Under the pieces are notes generated by a model, which was given only the letters and a program-made list of their open reading frames with translations, searched no databases and had not been told where the DNA came from. A DNA stretch of 19,170 nt from Candidatus Atribacter alterifermentans. Lineage in GTDB: Bacteria > Atribacterota > Atribacteria > Atribacterales > Atribacteraceae. The DNA lies in NCBI GenBank assembly GCA_012517635.1, contig JAAYUP010000129.1, positions 1 through 19,170 on the forward strand. The letters are read 5' to 3'. The translations under genes were made by a program, and so were the position numbers. The number at the start of each line of letters is the position of its first letter. Positions within the stretch are counted from its first letter, which is position 1. This document shows, piece after piece, positions 7,963 to 15,736 of the stretch.

Positions 7963-8688
7963 TTATTTTCCAGTTGCTAATGCTAAAACCAATATAGTTT
8001 GACTTCCTGCCTGTCGTAATACCATAGCAAGACTCTCTACAGTAGAGCGAGAAGTTAAAACATCATCAATAATCAATATTTTTTTCCTAACTAAAAATTT
8101 TTCATCCTCTACTTGAAAGGCACCTTGGAGATTGAGCCTTCTCTCTTTCATGCTTAACCCGACTTGTGGGAGGGTTTTCTTTTTTCGGGTTACCACTTTA
8201 TTCATAAGTGGTTTTTGTAAAAATTCGGAAATACCTCGTGCTAAAATTTCAGCTTGATTAAACTCTCTTTCGCGAAGACGAGATTGATGGAGTGGTACTG
8301 GGAGAATACCATCAATATCTCGATAAAATGGGTTTGAGGACAAATACTCGAAAAACAAATGCATAAACAAAATTTTTAAAGATAAAATCTTCCGATACTT
8401 AAAAGCATGAATAGCATTCTTAATAGGGGGCTCATATAGAGTAACGGCTCGAGCAAAGTCAAAAGAAAACGGTTTCTCTCGGCAACGTCGGCATAAAGTT
8501 TGGCGATTGTTATGGAGCGGTCTTCCACATACTAAACAACAGGGGAAAACATCTTTTCGAATTATTTCTTCACACTCTTTACATAAGGGATAGCCTGCGG
8601 ACTCGGTAATATATTTTTTACAATTCACACAATATTGCGGAAAGAAAAAACTGAGTAGACCTTCACCGATCCCTTGCCGATTCAGCAA
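7963..8688 (-). CDS. ComF family protein (phosphoribosyltransferase-like)
   Basis: A 241-residue ComF/GntX-type protein. The N-terminal zinc-ribbon part has paired cysteines (C20, C23; C36, C39; then C50/C51, C54, C66, C69). The C-terminal half is a type I phosphoribosyltransferase fold with the acidic PRPP-site motif ILIIDDV (204-210). Known: ComF proteins are linked to natural DNA uptake and associate with the helicase-like ComFA, but their reaction is unproven. The start is taken as TTG at 8688 because AAAGGAGG lies seven bases upstream; an ATG at 8757 lacks a ribosome site and would add 23 unusual residues. Oddity: the loop after the acidic pair reads TSRST where family members usually have TTGAT-like sequence. 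No other competence gene is nearby. Confidence 0.83.
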   Translation of the reverse strand: MLNRQGIGEGLLSFFFPQYCVNCKKYITESAGYPLCKECEEIIRKDVFPCCLVCGRPLHNNRQTLCRRCREKPFSFDFARAVTLYEPPIKNAIHAFKYRKILSLKILFMHLFFEYLSSNPFYRDIDGILPVPLHQSRLREREFNQAEILARGISEFLQKPLMNKVVTRKKKTLPQVGLSMKERRLNLQGAFQVEDEKFLVRKKILIIDDVLTSRSTVESLAMVLRQAGSQTILVLALATGK

Positions 8689-8695
8689 AAAACTT

Positions 8696-8703
8696 CCTCC
8701 TTT
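8696..8703 (-). promoter_or_regulatory. ribosome binding site fixing the comF-like TTG start
   Basis: The minus strand has AAAGGAGG, seven bases, then TTG (8688-8686). It encodes K19-G20-G21 of the longer reading, which is therefore probably untranslated leader. Confidence 0.65.
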
Positions 8704-8757
8704 CAAAAAAATTGAAAAAGTTACAATACCATCCTTATCTTCTTTATCTCTCATCAA

Positions 8758-8779
8758 AGGAAATATTGAATTATTTCCT
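8758..8779. other. short AT-rich inverted repeat upstream of comF-like gene
   Basis: Perfect arms AGGAAATA (8758-8765) and TATTTCCT (8772-8779) with a 6-nt loop, in the leader 70 bases before the chosen comF start. A TATAAT-like -10 (minus strand, 8820-8815) lies just upstream without a clear -35. It could be a weak RNA hairpin or an operator; the sequence does not decide. Confidence 0.3.
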
Positions 8780-8903
8780 GTAAGAATTTTACCAAAGGGA
8801 GGCGATTCTAAGGTATTATATTGGTAATTTCTTACATTTATTAATAAAAAATCGCTAGCTATTTCTTTTTAAAAAATTGTTACTGAATAATGAATAATAA
8901 TCT

Positions 8904-9701
8904 TTATATTTTCTGACATTGAGGACAAAAATAGGTACTTCGTTGTACCATCTTTATTCTTTCAATTGGAGTTCCACATATCAAACAAGGTTTTCCTTTT
9001 CGACCATAAACTTGTAAACAGTTTTGAAAAAAACCACTTGTGCCATTGGTGTGTTGATAATCGCGAATAGTAGTTACCTCGCATTGAATTGCTTGGTTGA
9101 GGACTAAGGGGATTGAATCAAATAATGATTTCTTTTCTTGGACAGTTAATTCATTCACTCTTTTTTCTGGATGAATTTTACTTAAAAAAAGAATTTCACT
9201 GGAATAAATATTGCCAATCCCAGATATCCAAGTTTGATTTATGAGAAAATTTTTTACTGGAAGAGTTTTATTTATTAAGAGACGTTTAAAATTATCCCAG
9301 TTATATTAGGAAAATAGTGGGTCTAATCCAAGACTTTGCATGACTTTTTCTCTTTCACTTTCAATTAAAAATTTCATTTTCCCAAAACGTCGGGCATCAC
9401 AAAAAGATATAAAACCTTGGGAGGTAGTAATTCGAGCTCTTTGAAATCGGAGAATTTTTTGGGTTTTGGTGTACATTAAACTCCCAGTCATCCCCAAATG
9501 AAAAAGAAGAGAACTCCAGTCATCAAAAATAACAAAAAGGTATTTCCCTTTTCGGATTAGGTCAATAATCATTTTATGAAGGATATCTTCAGAACGAATC
9601 TGAATTTTATTATCATTCATTTCTAAAGCAATTATTCTTTCTTTGAGCAATGAAGGGAAGAGTTCTCTTCTAATTATTTCAACTTCAGGAAGTTCCGGCA
9701 T
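8904..9701 (-). pseudogene. mutM: formamidopyrimidine-DNA glycosylase (Fpg/MutM-type), interrupted by an in-frame TAA
   Basis: The reading frame encodes a 265-codon Fpg/Nei glycosylase, full family length, broken only by a TAA at codon 132 (9308-9306). Before the stop: catalytic MPELPEVE (P2, E3), the conserved lysine K53 in RKGKYL, HLGMTGSL (68-75) and DARRFG (102-107). After the stop, in the same frame: GIGNIY (161-166), KIHPEKRVNEL (about 175-185) and the zinc finger C239, C242, C259, C262 around QRSTYF. Known: Fpg excises oxidised purines such as 8-oxoguanine. There is no frameshift and no second stop, so this is a fresh nonsense mutation, a population variant or a base-call error. A single change from GAA or CAA, for example, would give the TAA. 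As written, the product lacks the DNA-binding helix-two-turn-helix and zinc finger. The start ATG has GGGGG upstream. Confidence 0.85.
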
Positions 9702-9947
9702 CCTTTTCCCCCTTTTTTACTAAAATCATGACATTCCTGCTTAAAAAGGAGTTTTCATTTTCACACCTTTTCTTAGGATTCTATCAAAAAAACGAATATT
9801 TTTAGTCAATCTTGGAACAGATCATCACCATTTACACTATAAATAGTATAAAATAATTAGCAAATTTATTTAACTGAATAAACCAATAAAGAGGTTATTT
9901 CCAAGGTCTGTTTTAGTGGTATTGAAGGGAGGATATAAAACTATTCT
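9702..9947. other. divergent intergenic region between the Fpg gene and ABC operon
   Basis: AT-rich and without an ORF. It holds a 12-bp dyad ACTAT-AA-ATAGT (9836-9847) with TATAAA inside it, and TTTACA just before it. This could be promoter or operator sequence for the plus-strand ABC operon, but no -35/-10 pair with good spacing is convincing. No regulator gene adjoins it. Confidence 0.35.
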
Positions 9948-10895
9948 ATGATACAAACTGAAAATCTATGTAAAGCCTATAACGATTTGATGGTCGTAAA
10001 CGAATTAAACCTTAAGGTAGAAAAAAATGACATTTATGGGTTTTTAGGTCCAAATGGAGCTGGAAAAACAACAACTATTATGATGCTTCTCGGTCTTATT
10101 CCTAAATCAAGTGGAAAAATTTATCTCCTTGGTAATGAAATGAAACCCAATGATGTCGAACTGAAAAGAAGGATTGGTGTTGTTTCAGAAAACCAATATT
10201 TTTATCGTGACATGACCGCCTTAGAATACCTCAATTTTTTTGGCGAAATTTATGAAGTTGAAAATCGACAAAAACGGATAGATAAATTGATGAATGATGT
10301 TGGCTTAGAAAAAGAAAAAAACAAAAATCTCGGTGCGTATTCAAAGGGAATGCAGCAAAAATTAGCATTTGTGAAAGCTCTTCTTCATGATCCAGAACTA
10401 CTCATCCTTGATGAACCAGTCGCAAATCTCGACCCAACTAGTATTAAGCAAATACGCGACCTGATCGAAGAAGAACACGAAACTGGTCGAACTGTGTTTG
10501 TCTCTTCTCACCTTCTCTCCGAAGTTGAAAAATTGTGTAAAAAAGTTGGAATCATCAATAATGGAAAATTACTCGCTGAAGATAATATGGATAATATAAA
10601 AAGAAGGCTGTCTGATACCATGACAATTCGTATCGAATTAAATCAGGAAGCTCAAAATTTAGAACCGGTTTTAAATAACCTTCCTTTTGTCCAAAGTTTT
10701 CAATGTAAAGAAAACAAAATTGACCTCCAGCTTAAAAATGATCGAGATTATCGTAAAGACCTTTCAGAAGCAATTTTTAAATCTGGGAACATCATCCTTG
10801 CTATGCAAACGAAAGAAATGAGCTTAGAAGAGGCATTTATCACTATCACCCAACAAAACATTTCATTATTAACCAACCGAGGGCATGGACAATGA
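9948..10895 (+). CDS. ABC-2 type exporter, ATP-binding protein
   Basis: A 315-residue ABC ATPase. Walker A is GPNGAGKTT (34-42), the Q-loop is near Q83, the signature is YSKGMQQ (131-137), Walker B is LLILDEP (151-157), the D-loop is NLDP (160-163) and the switch histidine is H188. About 100 extra C-terminal residues match the regulatory tail (DUF4162-like) common in ABC-2 exporter ATPases. It is the first gene of a four-gene operon; its TGA stop overlaps the next ATG by four bases. The only nearby ribosome site (AAGGGAGG, 9925-9932) is 15 bases from the ATG, which is unusually far. A stop codon 12 bases before the ATG (9936) rules out an upstream in-frame start, and the N-terminus fits the family. 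The exported substrate is unknown. Confidence 0.9.
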   Translation: MIQTENLCKAYNDLMVVNELNLKVEKNDIYGFLGPNGAGKTTTIMMLLGLIPKSSGKIYLLGNEMKPNDVELKRRIGVVSENQYFYRDMTALEYLNFFGEIYEVENRQKRIDKLMNDVGLEKEKNKNLGAYSKGMQQKLAFVKALLHDPELLILDEPVANLDPTSIKQIRDLIEEEHETGRTVFVSSHLLSEVEKLCKKVGIINNGKLLAEDNMDNIKRRLSDTMTIRIELNQEAQNLEPVLNNLPFVQSFQCKENKIDLQLKNDRDYRKDLSEAIFKSGNIILAMQTKEMSLEEAFITITQQNISLLTNRGHGQ

Positions 10896-11611
10896 AAAAG
10901 AAAAAAACAACTATCCTTATTGCTACTTTTATACTTGCTGTCTTGGCAGCTTTATTTGTTTTTGTTTATTTCACCACCAATACCAATTGGGGAACACTCC
11001 AAGGAAGAGTGGTTGATGAAATATCTCAAGATGTTGTAAAGAAACTACATGTCACTATTGATGGGAAATCGGACATTTTGTACATGAGTAAAGATTTTAG
11101 GTTAACCCGAATCCCTCCAGGAAAACATACTTTCAAAGCCGTTGCTCCCTATTACGAAGAAATTCAACAGGAAATAAATATAAAAAAAGGAATAAATGTA
11201 TTTGATTTTACAATGAAAGGGAAGGAAATCCCTGGTTTAGCTGGAATTATATGCTTTTCTGAGCCAACTGAGCAAGGTATTGAAGTTGAAATCCGCTTTA
11301 AAAATCATGAAGGCCAGGGCATATCCGATTATCCAGCTCTTCCCCTTACTCTCGAAGGGAAATTATATGTTCGAAACGGCGACGAAGATAATTATAGCCG
11401 GGGAAGAAAGCTTTTCGACGGTCCAATGAAGCTTTTCTGGGACCCGACTTCTTATTTAGCCCGAAACAAAGCTGTTATACCCTGGAATACACTTGATATT
11501 GATACTGAAAACGAGAAATACGGCCTTATGGAACTGACATTAACCACTCCGCAGGGCGCTTTTGAAGATGTCATTGAAAACGTAGAACTTACCAAGAAGG
11601 AGGGTCAGTAA
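10892..11611 (+). CDS. single-pass membrane protein with carboxypeptidase-regulatory-like domain, function unknown
   Basis: 239 residues. The lysine-rich N-terminus is followed by one hydrophobic helix (about 8-28), so the rest should lie outside the cytoplasmic membrane. Residues 35-108 look like a small beta-sandwich of the carboxypeptidase-regulatory/PEGA type: a GTLQGRVVDE-type first strand, then IPPGKHTFKAVAPYYEE (75-91), a classic turn in that fold. The remaining roughly 130 residues have no motif I recognise. The ATG overlaps the ATPase stop (ATGA), and the ABC permease gene begins two bases after this stop, so it is probably a subunit or partner of the exporter. The low-complexity KKKKKTT start is normal for an anchor. 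Confidence 0.75.
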   Translation: MKKKKTTILIATFILAVLAALFVFVYFTTNTNWGTLQGRVVDEISQDVVKKLHVTIDGKSDILYMSKDFRLTRIPPGKHTFKAVAPYYEEIQQEINIKKGINVFDFTMKGKEIPGLAGIICFSEPTEQGIEVEIRFKNHEGQGISDYPALPLTLEGKLYVRNGDEDNYSRGRKLFDGPMKLFWDPTSYLARNKAVIPWNTLDIDTENEKYGLMELTLTTPQGAFEDVIENVELTKKEGQ

Positions 11612-11613
11612 CT

Positions 11614-12435
11614 ATGGCAAGCCAAAGAAGAATTACCAAGATTCTCCTAAAAAGAGACCTTTTATACAGTCTCTATAGTTGGGGTTATTACGGAGTGTTG
11701 TTTATTTCTTTCTTCGCATCATCTTTCATTTTGAAGAATTTTCTCGATGGAATCAGAGAGGACGATATTTTGGTAAGTGCGTTCCCTCTTAATTATCCTT
11801 TATACATCACCATCATCATCATTTCGCTCTATCTGGTGCTCATTTCGGCGATTTCGATTTCAAGGGAACGTGAACAAGGAACCTTAGAGGTTCTCTTTTA
11901 TGGGCCAGTTACTTCGAAGAACTTTCTCATGGCCAAATTTTGGAAAGACTTTTTTTTAGGTGTCATCTCCTTAGGTTTTACTGCCGTTTACTTCTTCTTA
12001 GTGAGTTTTTTTACTAATTTGGGTTTCACCCCAGGTCTGGTTCGTGCTCTGATTATGGGGGTCTTTCTCATATCTTGTGTGGTGAGCTTTGGGCTTTTCA
12101 TATCCTCATTGACGAGCCGGGTAAGGAGTTCGGTCATCACGCTTATTGCTGTTTTTGGTGCATTCCTTGCCATCCAATTCTCTTATAGTACCCTCATAGG
12201 ATTAGAAAAAGAATCCCTCCCAACTTCTCTTTTTTACATTCGAGAAACGCTTCAATTAGTCTTTAAGGGAATCAATTGGGTTTCACCCTTTGCCTATTTA
12301 TCACGAGGTTTAGATTCAGTGATATTGGATAATTGGTCGCTGTTCTTTACCACTGTTCTATATTGCATCGTGTATGTCACAATTTTTCTCTCTCTTTCCA
12401 TTTTCATCATGAACCGAAGAGGTGTCAAGGCATGA
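11614..12435 (+). CDS. ABC-2 type exporter, membrane permease
   Basis: A 273-residue membrane protein with six predicted helices (roughly 21-42, 62-83, 108-131, 143-165, 175-195 and 246-268). Between helices 2 and 3 it carries SREREQGTLEVLFYGP (about 84-99), the cytoplasmic coupling segment typical of ABC-2 permeases that pair with an ATPase like the one two genes upstream. GGAGG lies ten bases before the ATG. The stop overlaps the next gene's ATG. Only one permease gene is present, so a homodimer is likely. Similar permeases serve drug, polysaccharide, copper/nitrous-oxide (NosY) and gliding-motility exporters; the sequence does not choose among them. Confidence 0.88.
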   Translation: MASQRRITKILLKRDLLYSLYSWGYYGVLFISFFASSFILKNFLDGIREDDILVSAFPLNYPLYITIIIISLYLVLISAISISREREQGTLEVLFYGPVTSKNFLMAKFWKDFFLGVISLGFTAVYFFLVSFFTNLGFTPGLVRALIMGVFLISCVVSFGLFISSLTSRVRSSVITLIAVFGAFLAIQFSYSTLIGLEKESLPTSLFYIRETLQLVFKGINWVSPFAYLSRGLDSVILDNWSLFFTTVLYCIVYVTIFLSLSIFIMNRRGVKA

Positions 12436-13766
12436 AAAAAAATCTTTCCCTCCTATTTATCCTCATTGTTATAAGTCTATGTGGTGTCTCGACAATTGCC
12501 CTGGCTGAAGCTCCAGTTCTACGGGAACAGTTGGTATATTCTTTGACTTCCTTTAATGGTTCAGGATACAGCAAAAGTTTCTGTCCAGCTACTGAAGAAA
12601 CAATTTATCTCATAACGAATGAACCCAGCATTATAAGCCCACGAAAAACTATTGTCTATTTTTGGCCAATTACCCAAAAATATATGGCGGGTTTTAGTAC
12701 TCTGAATGAAGAGGTCTCAGGTAAGCTGGAATTGATTCAAAATGGAAAAATTATTGAAACTCTCGATAAGGTTTCTTATTCACTCTATTACCCGAAAGGG
12801 TATTATTCAGAAAAAGCTGTGGTCTATACCGAAGCCTCTGCTATAGAATCCTTTAAAAAATATCAAGCAGCTGTTGATCAATTTAATGCTCAATTGAAAC
12901 AATACTATGAAAATATGGCTCAATATCGTGAGTCTTTTAATCGTTTTTTAGAAGAAGTAAGACGTCGCCGTGAAGCTGGAGATACTGGACCAATTAATAT
13001 CCCAATCCCCCAAGAGCCAAAGCCCCCTGAATTTGTTCAATTCTATTCAACCGAGCCGGCTCAAGGTTTTGTCTTGCAGCTTCCGGTTGGATCTTATGAA
13101 ATTCAACTTCGAGCCGAAGATGGCACTCTGGTTGAAGGAAGTGAAAAAAAAGTTATTGTTTTTGCTTCCCGTCGCCAAGGTGGCACCGGTTATGAAATAA
13201 TTCCAGGAAATCGCTGGACGAAAAAAGAAAATTGTGATGAACCCTCATGGATCATCCATGCTATAGGGAAAAATGAACTGTACTTTAACCCTTTTCTTCA
13301 GGATGAATACAATGAGTTATTTCACAATAAGTTGGTTGATCCTCAAAATATTGGGCGATTAGAGCGTTGGAAATGGGTGCATGTTGACCCAATCGATAAC
13401 GTCAAAACCATTTTGGGATATAAGCAACAAATTCTTCAGTCAGTTGATAAACAACCTTACTTTGTAAAGCAAATCCCTGGACCGGAATTGGGATATGAAA
13501 TTCTCAATTATAGCGAAGAGCTTAAACAGCAAGGATACCAACCAACTTTCGAAAGCTATAAAGTTATTTTAGATCCGACTCTTCCTAAACGTGATTATTC
13601 AATTTCATTGGTTCAATCCAATAACAGTCAACCTGTCTCTCAAAGTGAGCGAATAATAAGATTATTGAAAAAAGAAAATGCCAGTTATTTATATGCAATC
13701 CCATTTTTCCCTTTAATTGTTGCTCTCATCGTTATTCTATCCCGAAGGAGTCATATTGAGAAATAA
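12432..13766 (+). CDS. exported protein with C-terminal membrane anchor, function unknown
   Basis: 444 residues. A cleavable signal peptide (1-25) ends in an AxA-type site (ALA before EAP). A beta-rich region with possible extracellular folds follows to about 130, then a charged helix likely to form a coiled coil (137-182), a proline-rich hinge (187-200), and a short beta domain with LPVGSYEIQLRAEDG. Near the C-terminus is one hydrophobic helix (about 420-438) ending in SRRSHIEK, so the body faces outward with a short cytoplasmic tail. The ATG at 12432 overlaps the permease stop (ATGA); a longer in-frame reading from 12333 would run inside the permease gene and lacks a signal peptide. It is the last gene before the terminator. 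I do not recognise the family. Confidence 0.75.
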   Translation: MKKNLSLLFILIVISLCGVSTIALAEAPVLREQLVYSLTSFNGSGYSKSFCPATEETIYLITNEPSIISPRKTIVYFWPITQKYMAGFSTLNEEVSGKLELIQNGKIIETLDKVSYSLYYPKGYYSEKAVVYTEASAIESFKKYQAAVDQFNAQLKQYYENMAQYRESFNRFLEEVRRRREAGDTGPINIPIPQEPKPPEFVQFYSTEPAQGFVLQLPVGSYEIQLRAEDGTLVEGSEKKVIVFASRRQGGTGYEIIPGNRWTKKENCDEPSWIIHAIGKNELYFNPFLQDEYNELFHNKLVDPQNIGRLERWKWVHVDPIDNVKTILGYKQQILQSVDKQPYFVKQIPGPELGYEILNYSEELKQQGYQPTFESYKVILDPTLPKRDYSISLVQSNNSQPVSQSERIIRLLKKENASYLYAIPFFPLIVALIVILSRRSHIEK

Positions 13767-13780
13767 TTTTTTAATTGAAT

Positions 13781-13816
13781 AAAAAAGCTGGAGAAATAAA
13801 ATTCTCCAGCTTTTTT
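13781..13816. terminator. bidirectional rho-independent terminator
   Basis: A perfect 15-bp stem: AAAAAAGCTGGAGAA (13781-13795) pairs with TTCTCCAGCTTTTTT (13802-13816), with a 6-nt loop. The A and T tracts make it work on both strands. It lies 14 bases past the end of the ABC operon, and on the minus strand it ends the rhomboid transcript, which converges from the right. Confidence 0.9.
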
Positions 13817-13899
13817 ATTCACATCGATAAACACAAAATGTTTTTCTAAAATCAAGGTTTTTAACGAATGGTCTTCAATTCATATCTTTACGCTCTAAC

Positions 13900-14814
13900 C
13901 TAATTGTCCTTTTCGTAGATTAAACCTTCATATTTTTTTAAAACCCGATTTCTCCACTCCATAAAATCATTCTCAATTTCCTGAAGATTGGCAGCGTTTT
14001 TTATTCTACTTGAAGAATACTCAAGCATTTTATTTTTTATTTCCCGTGCTTCACGATCTGGGGTAGGGAGGTTTTCAAGAAGTTGGGCTGATGGTGGATT
14101 CCCATTTTGGGCAATCCATATATAGTTTTGCATTTGATTATGAAAGGTAATCACTGAATCAATTGAGGATTTTTGCAGAGCATTGGGGATAAAAAAAGTG
14201 ATCACGCTCACAGCAATAAAAACGATCATCGCCCATTGGAGGATTTCTTCGGCTTTCTTCTTCCATGAAAACCAGCTCTCTCCAGGAGAAATGAGATAAC
14301 CCAAAAGCATTCCACTCAGTAAACCACCAATATGAGCACCATTATCCACTACTGGGGTTACAAAACCAATTAGCAAATTTATAAGGATAAAAGGAAGTAA
14401 GTTTCTTGTGAGCCTATTTAAAGATGTGTTCCGGTATTTTAGCCCGCTAGCAAATAATGCACCGGCCAAACCGAAAATGGCACCGCTCGCTCCCACGCTT
14501 ACATTGGAATAATTCATTAAAAGTGAAAGCAGGCTTCCTCCTATACCAGTGACAATGTAAATGATAAAAAACTTTTTTGCTCCATAGACTCCTTCAGCTA
14601 ATCGGCCTAAATTATAAAGCGCATACATATTAAAGAAAAGATGCCAGATGCTCCCATGAAGAAACATGCAAAGCAGAAGTCTCTGCCATTCTCCTGAAAC
14701 AATAAGAGGACCAAATTTCGCACCTAAACGAAGGAGTATTGGAACGGAAAAACCACCACTTATTATTGTTGTGAGAAAAAAAACGAAATTCAACAATATC
14801 AAAAAAAATACCAT
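13900..14814 (-). CDS. rhomboid family intramembrane serine protease
   Basis: A 304-residue polytopic membrane protein. The catalytic serine lies in GASGAIFG (S110) and the catalytic histidine in NGAHIGG (H161). Earlier features are WQR (W43, R45) in loop 1 and HGSIWHLFFN (53-62), whose asparagine helps form the oxyanion site. Six helices are followed by a soluble C-terminal tail of about 75 residues. Known: rhomboids cut transmembrane substrates within the membrane. The start is ATG at 14814 because GAGGA lies eight bases upstream; longer readings from 14829 or 14874 are less likely, and the longest runs through the upstream terminator hairpin. Substrate unknown. The unknown exported proteins across the terminator are single-pass, but nothing links them. 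Confidence 0.87.
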   Translation of the reverse strand: MVFFLILLNFVFFLTTIISGGFSVPILLRLGAKFGPLIVSGEWQRLLLCMFLHGSIWHLFFNMYALYNLGRLAEGVYGAKKFFIIYIVTGIGGSLLSLLMNYSNVSVGASGAIFGLAGALFASGLKYRNTSLNRLTRNLLPFILINLLIGFVTPVVDNGAHIGGLLSGMLLGYLISPGESWFSWKKKAEEILQWAMIVFIAVSVITFFIPNALQKSSIDSVITFHNQMQNYIWIAQNGNPPSAQLLENLPTPDREAREIKNKMLEYSSSRIKNAANLQEIENDFMEWRNRVLKKYEGLIYEKDN

Positions 14815-14833
14815 ATAATAAATCCTCATTTTG

Positions 14834-14883
14834 AAATAAAAAATGCAGGGTAGTATATATTTATTACCCCGCATTTTTTATTT
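14834..14883 (-). terminator. strong terminator hairpin between the DUF4234-like gene and the rhomboid gene
   Basis: Arms 14834-14852 and 14865-14883 form a 19-bp stem. The single A/C mismatch on the plus strand becomes a G-U pair in minus-strand RNA. The GC core (GCGGGGTA/TACCCTGC) is followed by six T residues. It starts about 10 bases after the DUF4234-like stop and ends only 20 bases before the rhomboid ATG. The loop contains TATACT, a possible -10 without a -35. Confidence 0.8.
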
Positions 14884-14894
14884 TATGACCACGC

Positions 14895-15632
14895 TTAAGT
14901 CGTTAACATTTTTTCCAATTCAGGTCGAACTTTTTCATCGCTGGCAACGTACTCATTTATTTCCATACTTAATTTAATCAGAATATAGGCCCAATATATT
15001 CCCAAGGTTATAACACTTAATATAATAACCAAAGCTACACTTCGTTGTGATATTCGATAAATATAGCTTTCTGAGGTATACCCTTTGGCTCCCTTGAGAT
15101 ATGAATATATCTTATCTTTCATGTCTGAAACCTTGCTGGTTGCTTTAAAAATTTTCGATAAGTAGATTGCCAGAAAAACAAAACCGATCAAGTAGAGAAG
15201 GAATGAATACCATCCGACAAATTGAGCAATAATATACAATACCAAATAAATATAAAATGGCCATGCTTGAACCAAAAAATCTTCCAATCGATTCACAAAA
15301 AAACCAATTTCTCCACGAAGAGGATCTTGCAGCTGTTCTTTGGCATGGGTAAAAACATGTTTGGTATTTATGATATTGTTGTTAATCACATTTCCCCATT
15401 GATAAAACACCACTGCTTGGAGGATGGCACTGATTAATGCTAAAACAACTGCAATCACCACCGTTCCACCGGCAGTCACCGCCCCAGTAGCAACATCTCC
15501 GGTAGTAACCTCGGAAACCGCTGCAAAACCACCAATTATAGACACAATTGGTGTTAAAATAATAAATATAACCGCTAAAATAGCAGAAGTTACACTTACT
15601 CGGTTTTCTTGTAAGAAACCTGAAACTGCCAT
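14895..15632 (-). CDS. DUF4234-like multi-pass membrane protein
   Basis: 245 residues with about five hydrophobic segments (roughly 15-38, 54-78, 122-140, 142-160 and 197-222). The last (QRSVALVIILSVITLGIYW, 196-214) matches the R-S-V-x-IILSIITxGIYxxYW pattern of DUF4234 proteins, whose role is unknown. A soluble loop with charged residues joins helices 2 and 3. A strong AAGGGGGG site sits seven bases before the ATG. A terminator follows immediately downstream, and a weaker terminator candidate precedes it, so it may be a single-gene transcript. The match is to one domain only, so the function stays unknown. Confidence 0.75.
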   Translation of the reverse strand: MAVSGFLQENRVSVTSAILAVIFIILTPIVSIIGGFAAVSEVTTGDVATGAVTAGGTVVIAVVLALISAILQAVVFYQWGNVINNNIINTKHVFTHAKEQLQDPLRGEIGFFVNRLEDFLVQAWPFYIYLVLYIIAQFVGWYSFLLYLIGFVFLAIYLSKIFKATSKVSDMKDKIYSYLKGAKGYTSESYIYRISQRSVALVIILSVITLGIYWAYILIKLSMEINEYVASDEKVRPELEKMLTT

Positions 15633-15693
15633 GGCACAACCCCCCTTAACTTTTTTTAACTCAATGTTAAAATACCATAAGAATGAAAAAAAT

Positions 15694-15736
15694 AAAAACC
15701 CTTATGAACTATTTTTTTGAAAAAGAAAGGGTTTTT
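15694..15736 (-). terminator. possible terminator overlapping the 3' end of the activase gene
   Basis: Minus-strand arms AAAAACCCTT (15736-15727) and AAGGGTTTTT (15703-15694) form a 10-bp stem, followed by a T-rich run. The 23-nt loop holds the activase stop codon. The long loop and AT-rich stem make it weaker than the other two terminators. Confidence 0.4.

Noticed and set aside
8904..9158. Separate small zinc-finger protein of 84 residues
   Set aside because: It is the in-frame C-terminal end of the interrupted Fpg gene, and its GTG has no ribosome site.
9836..9847. ACTATAAATAGT dyad as a definite operator of the ABC operon
   Set aside because: Short AT-rich dyads are common by chance, no regulator gene is adjacent and no clear promoter is placed by it.
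12333..12431. 33-residue N-terminal extension of the last ABC-operon protein
   Set aside because: It lies inside the permease gene, has no ribosome site and hides a clear signal peptide starting at the ATG at 12432.
12468..12486. Possible lipobox (ISLC at residues 14-17) in the last ABC-operon protein
   Set aside because: The residue before the cysteine is leucine rather than G, A or S, and a good AxA cleavage site follows at residue 25.
14815..14874. Longer N-terminus for the rhomboid protein
   Set aside because: The extra codons from 14874 run through the terminator hairpin, while the ATG at 14814 has GAGGA at good distance.
15382..15639. 85-codon cysteine- and tryptophan-rich frame
   Set aside because: It is the alternative frame of the DUF4234-like gene, which has a strong ribosome site and a domain match in its own frame.
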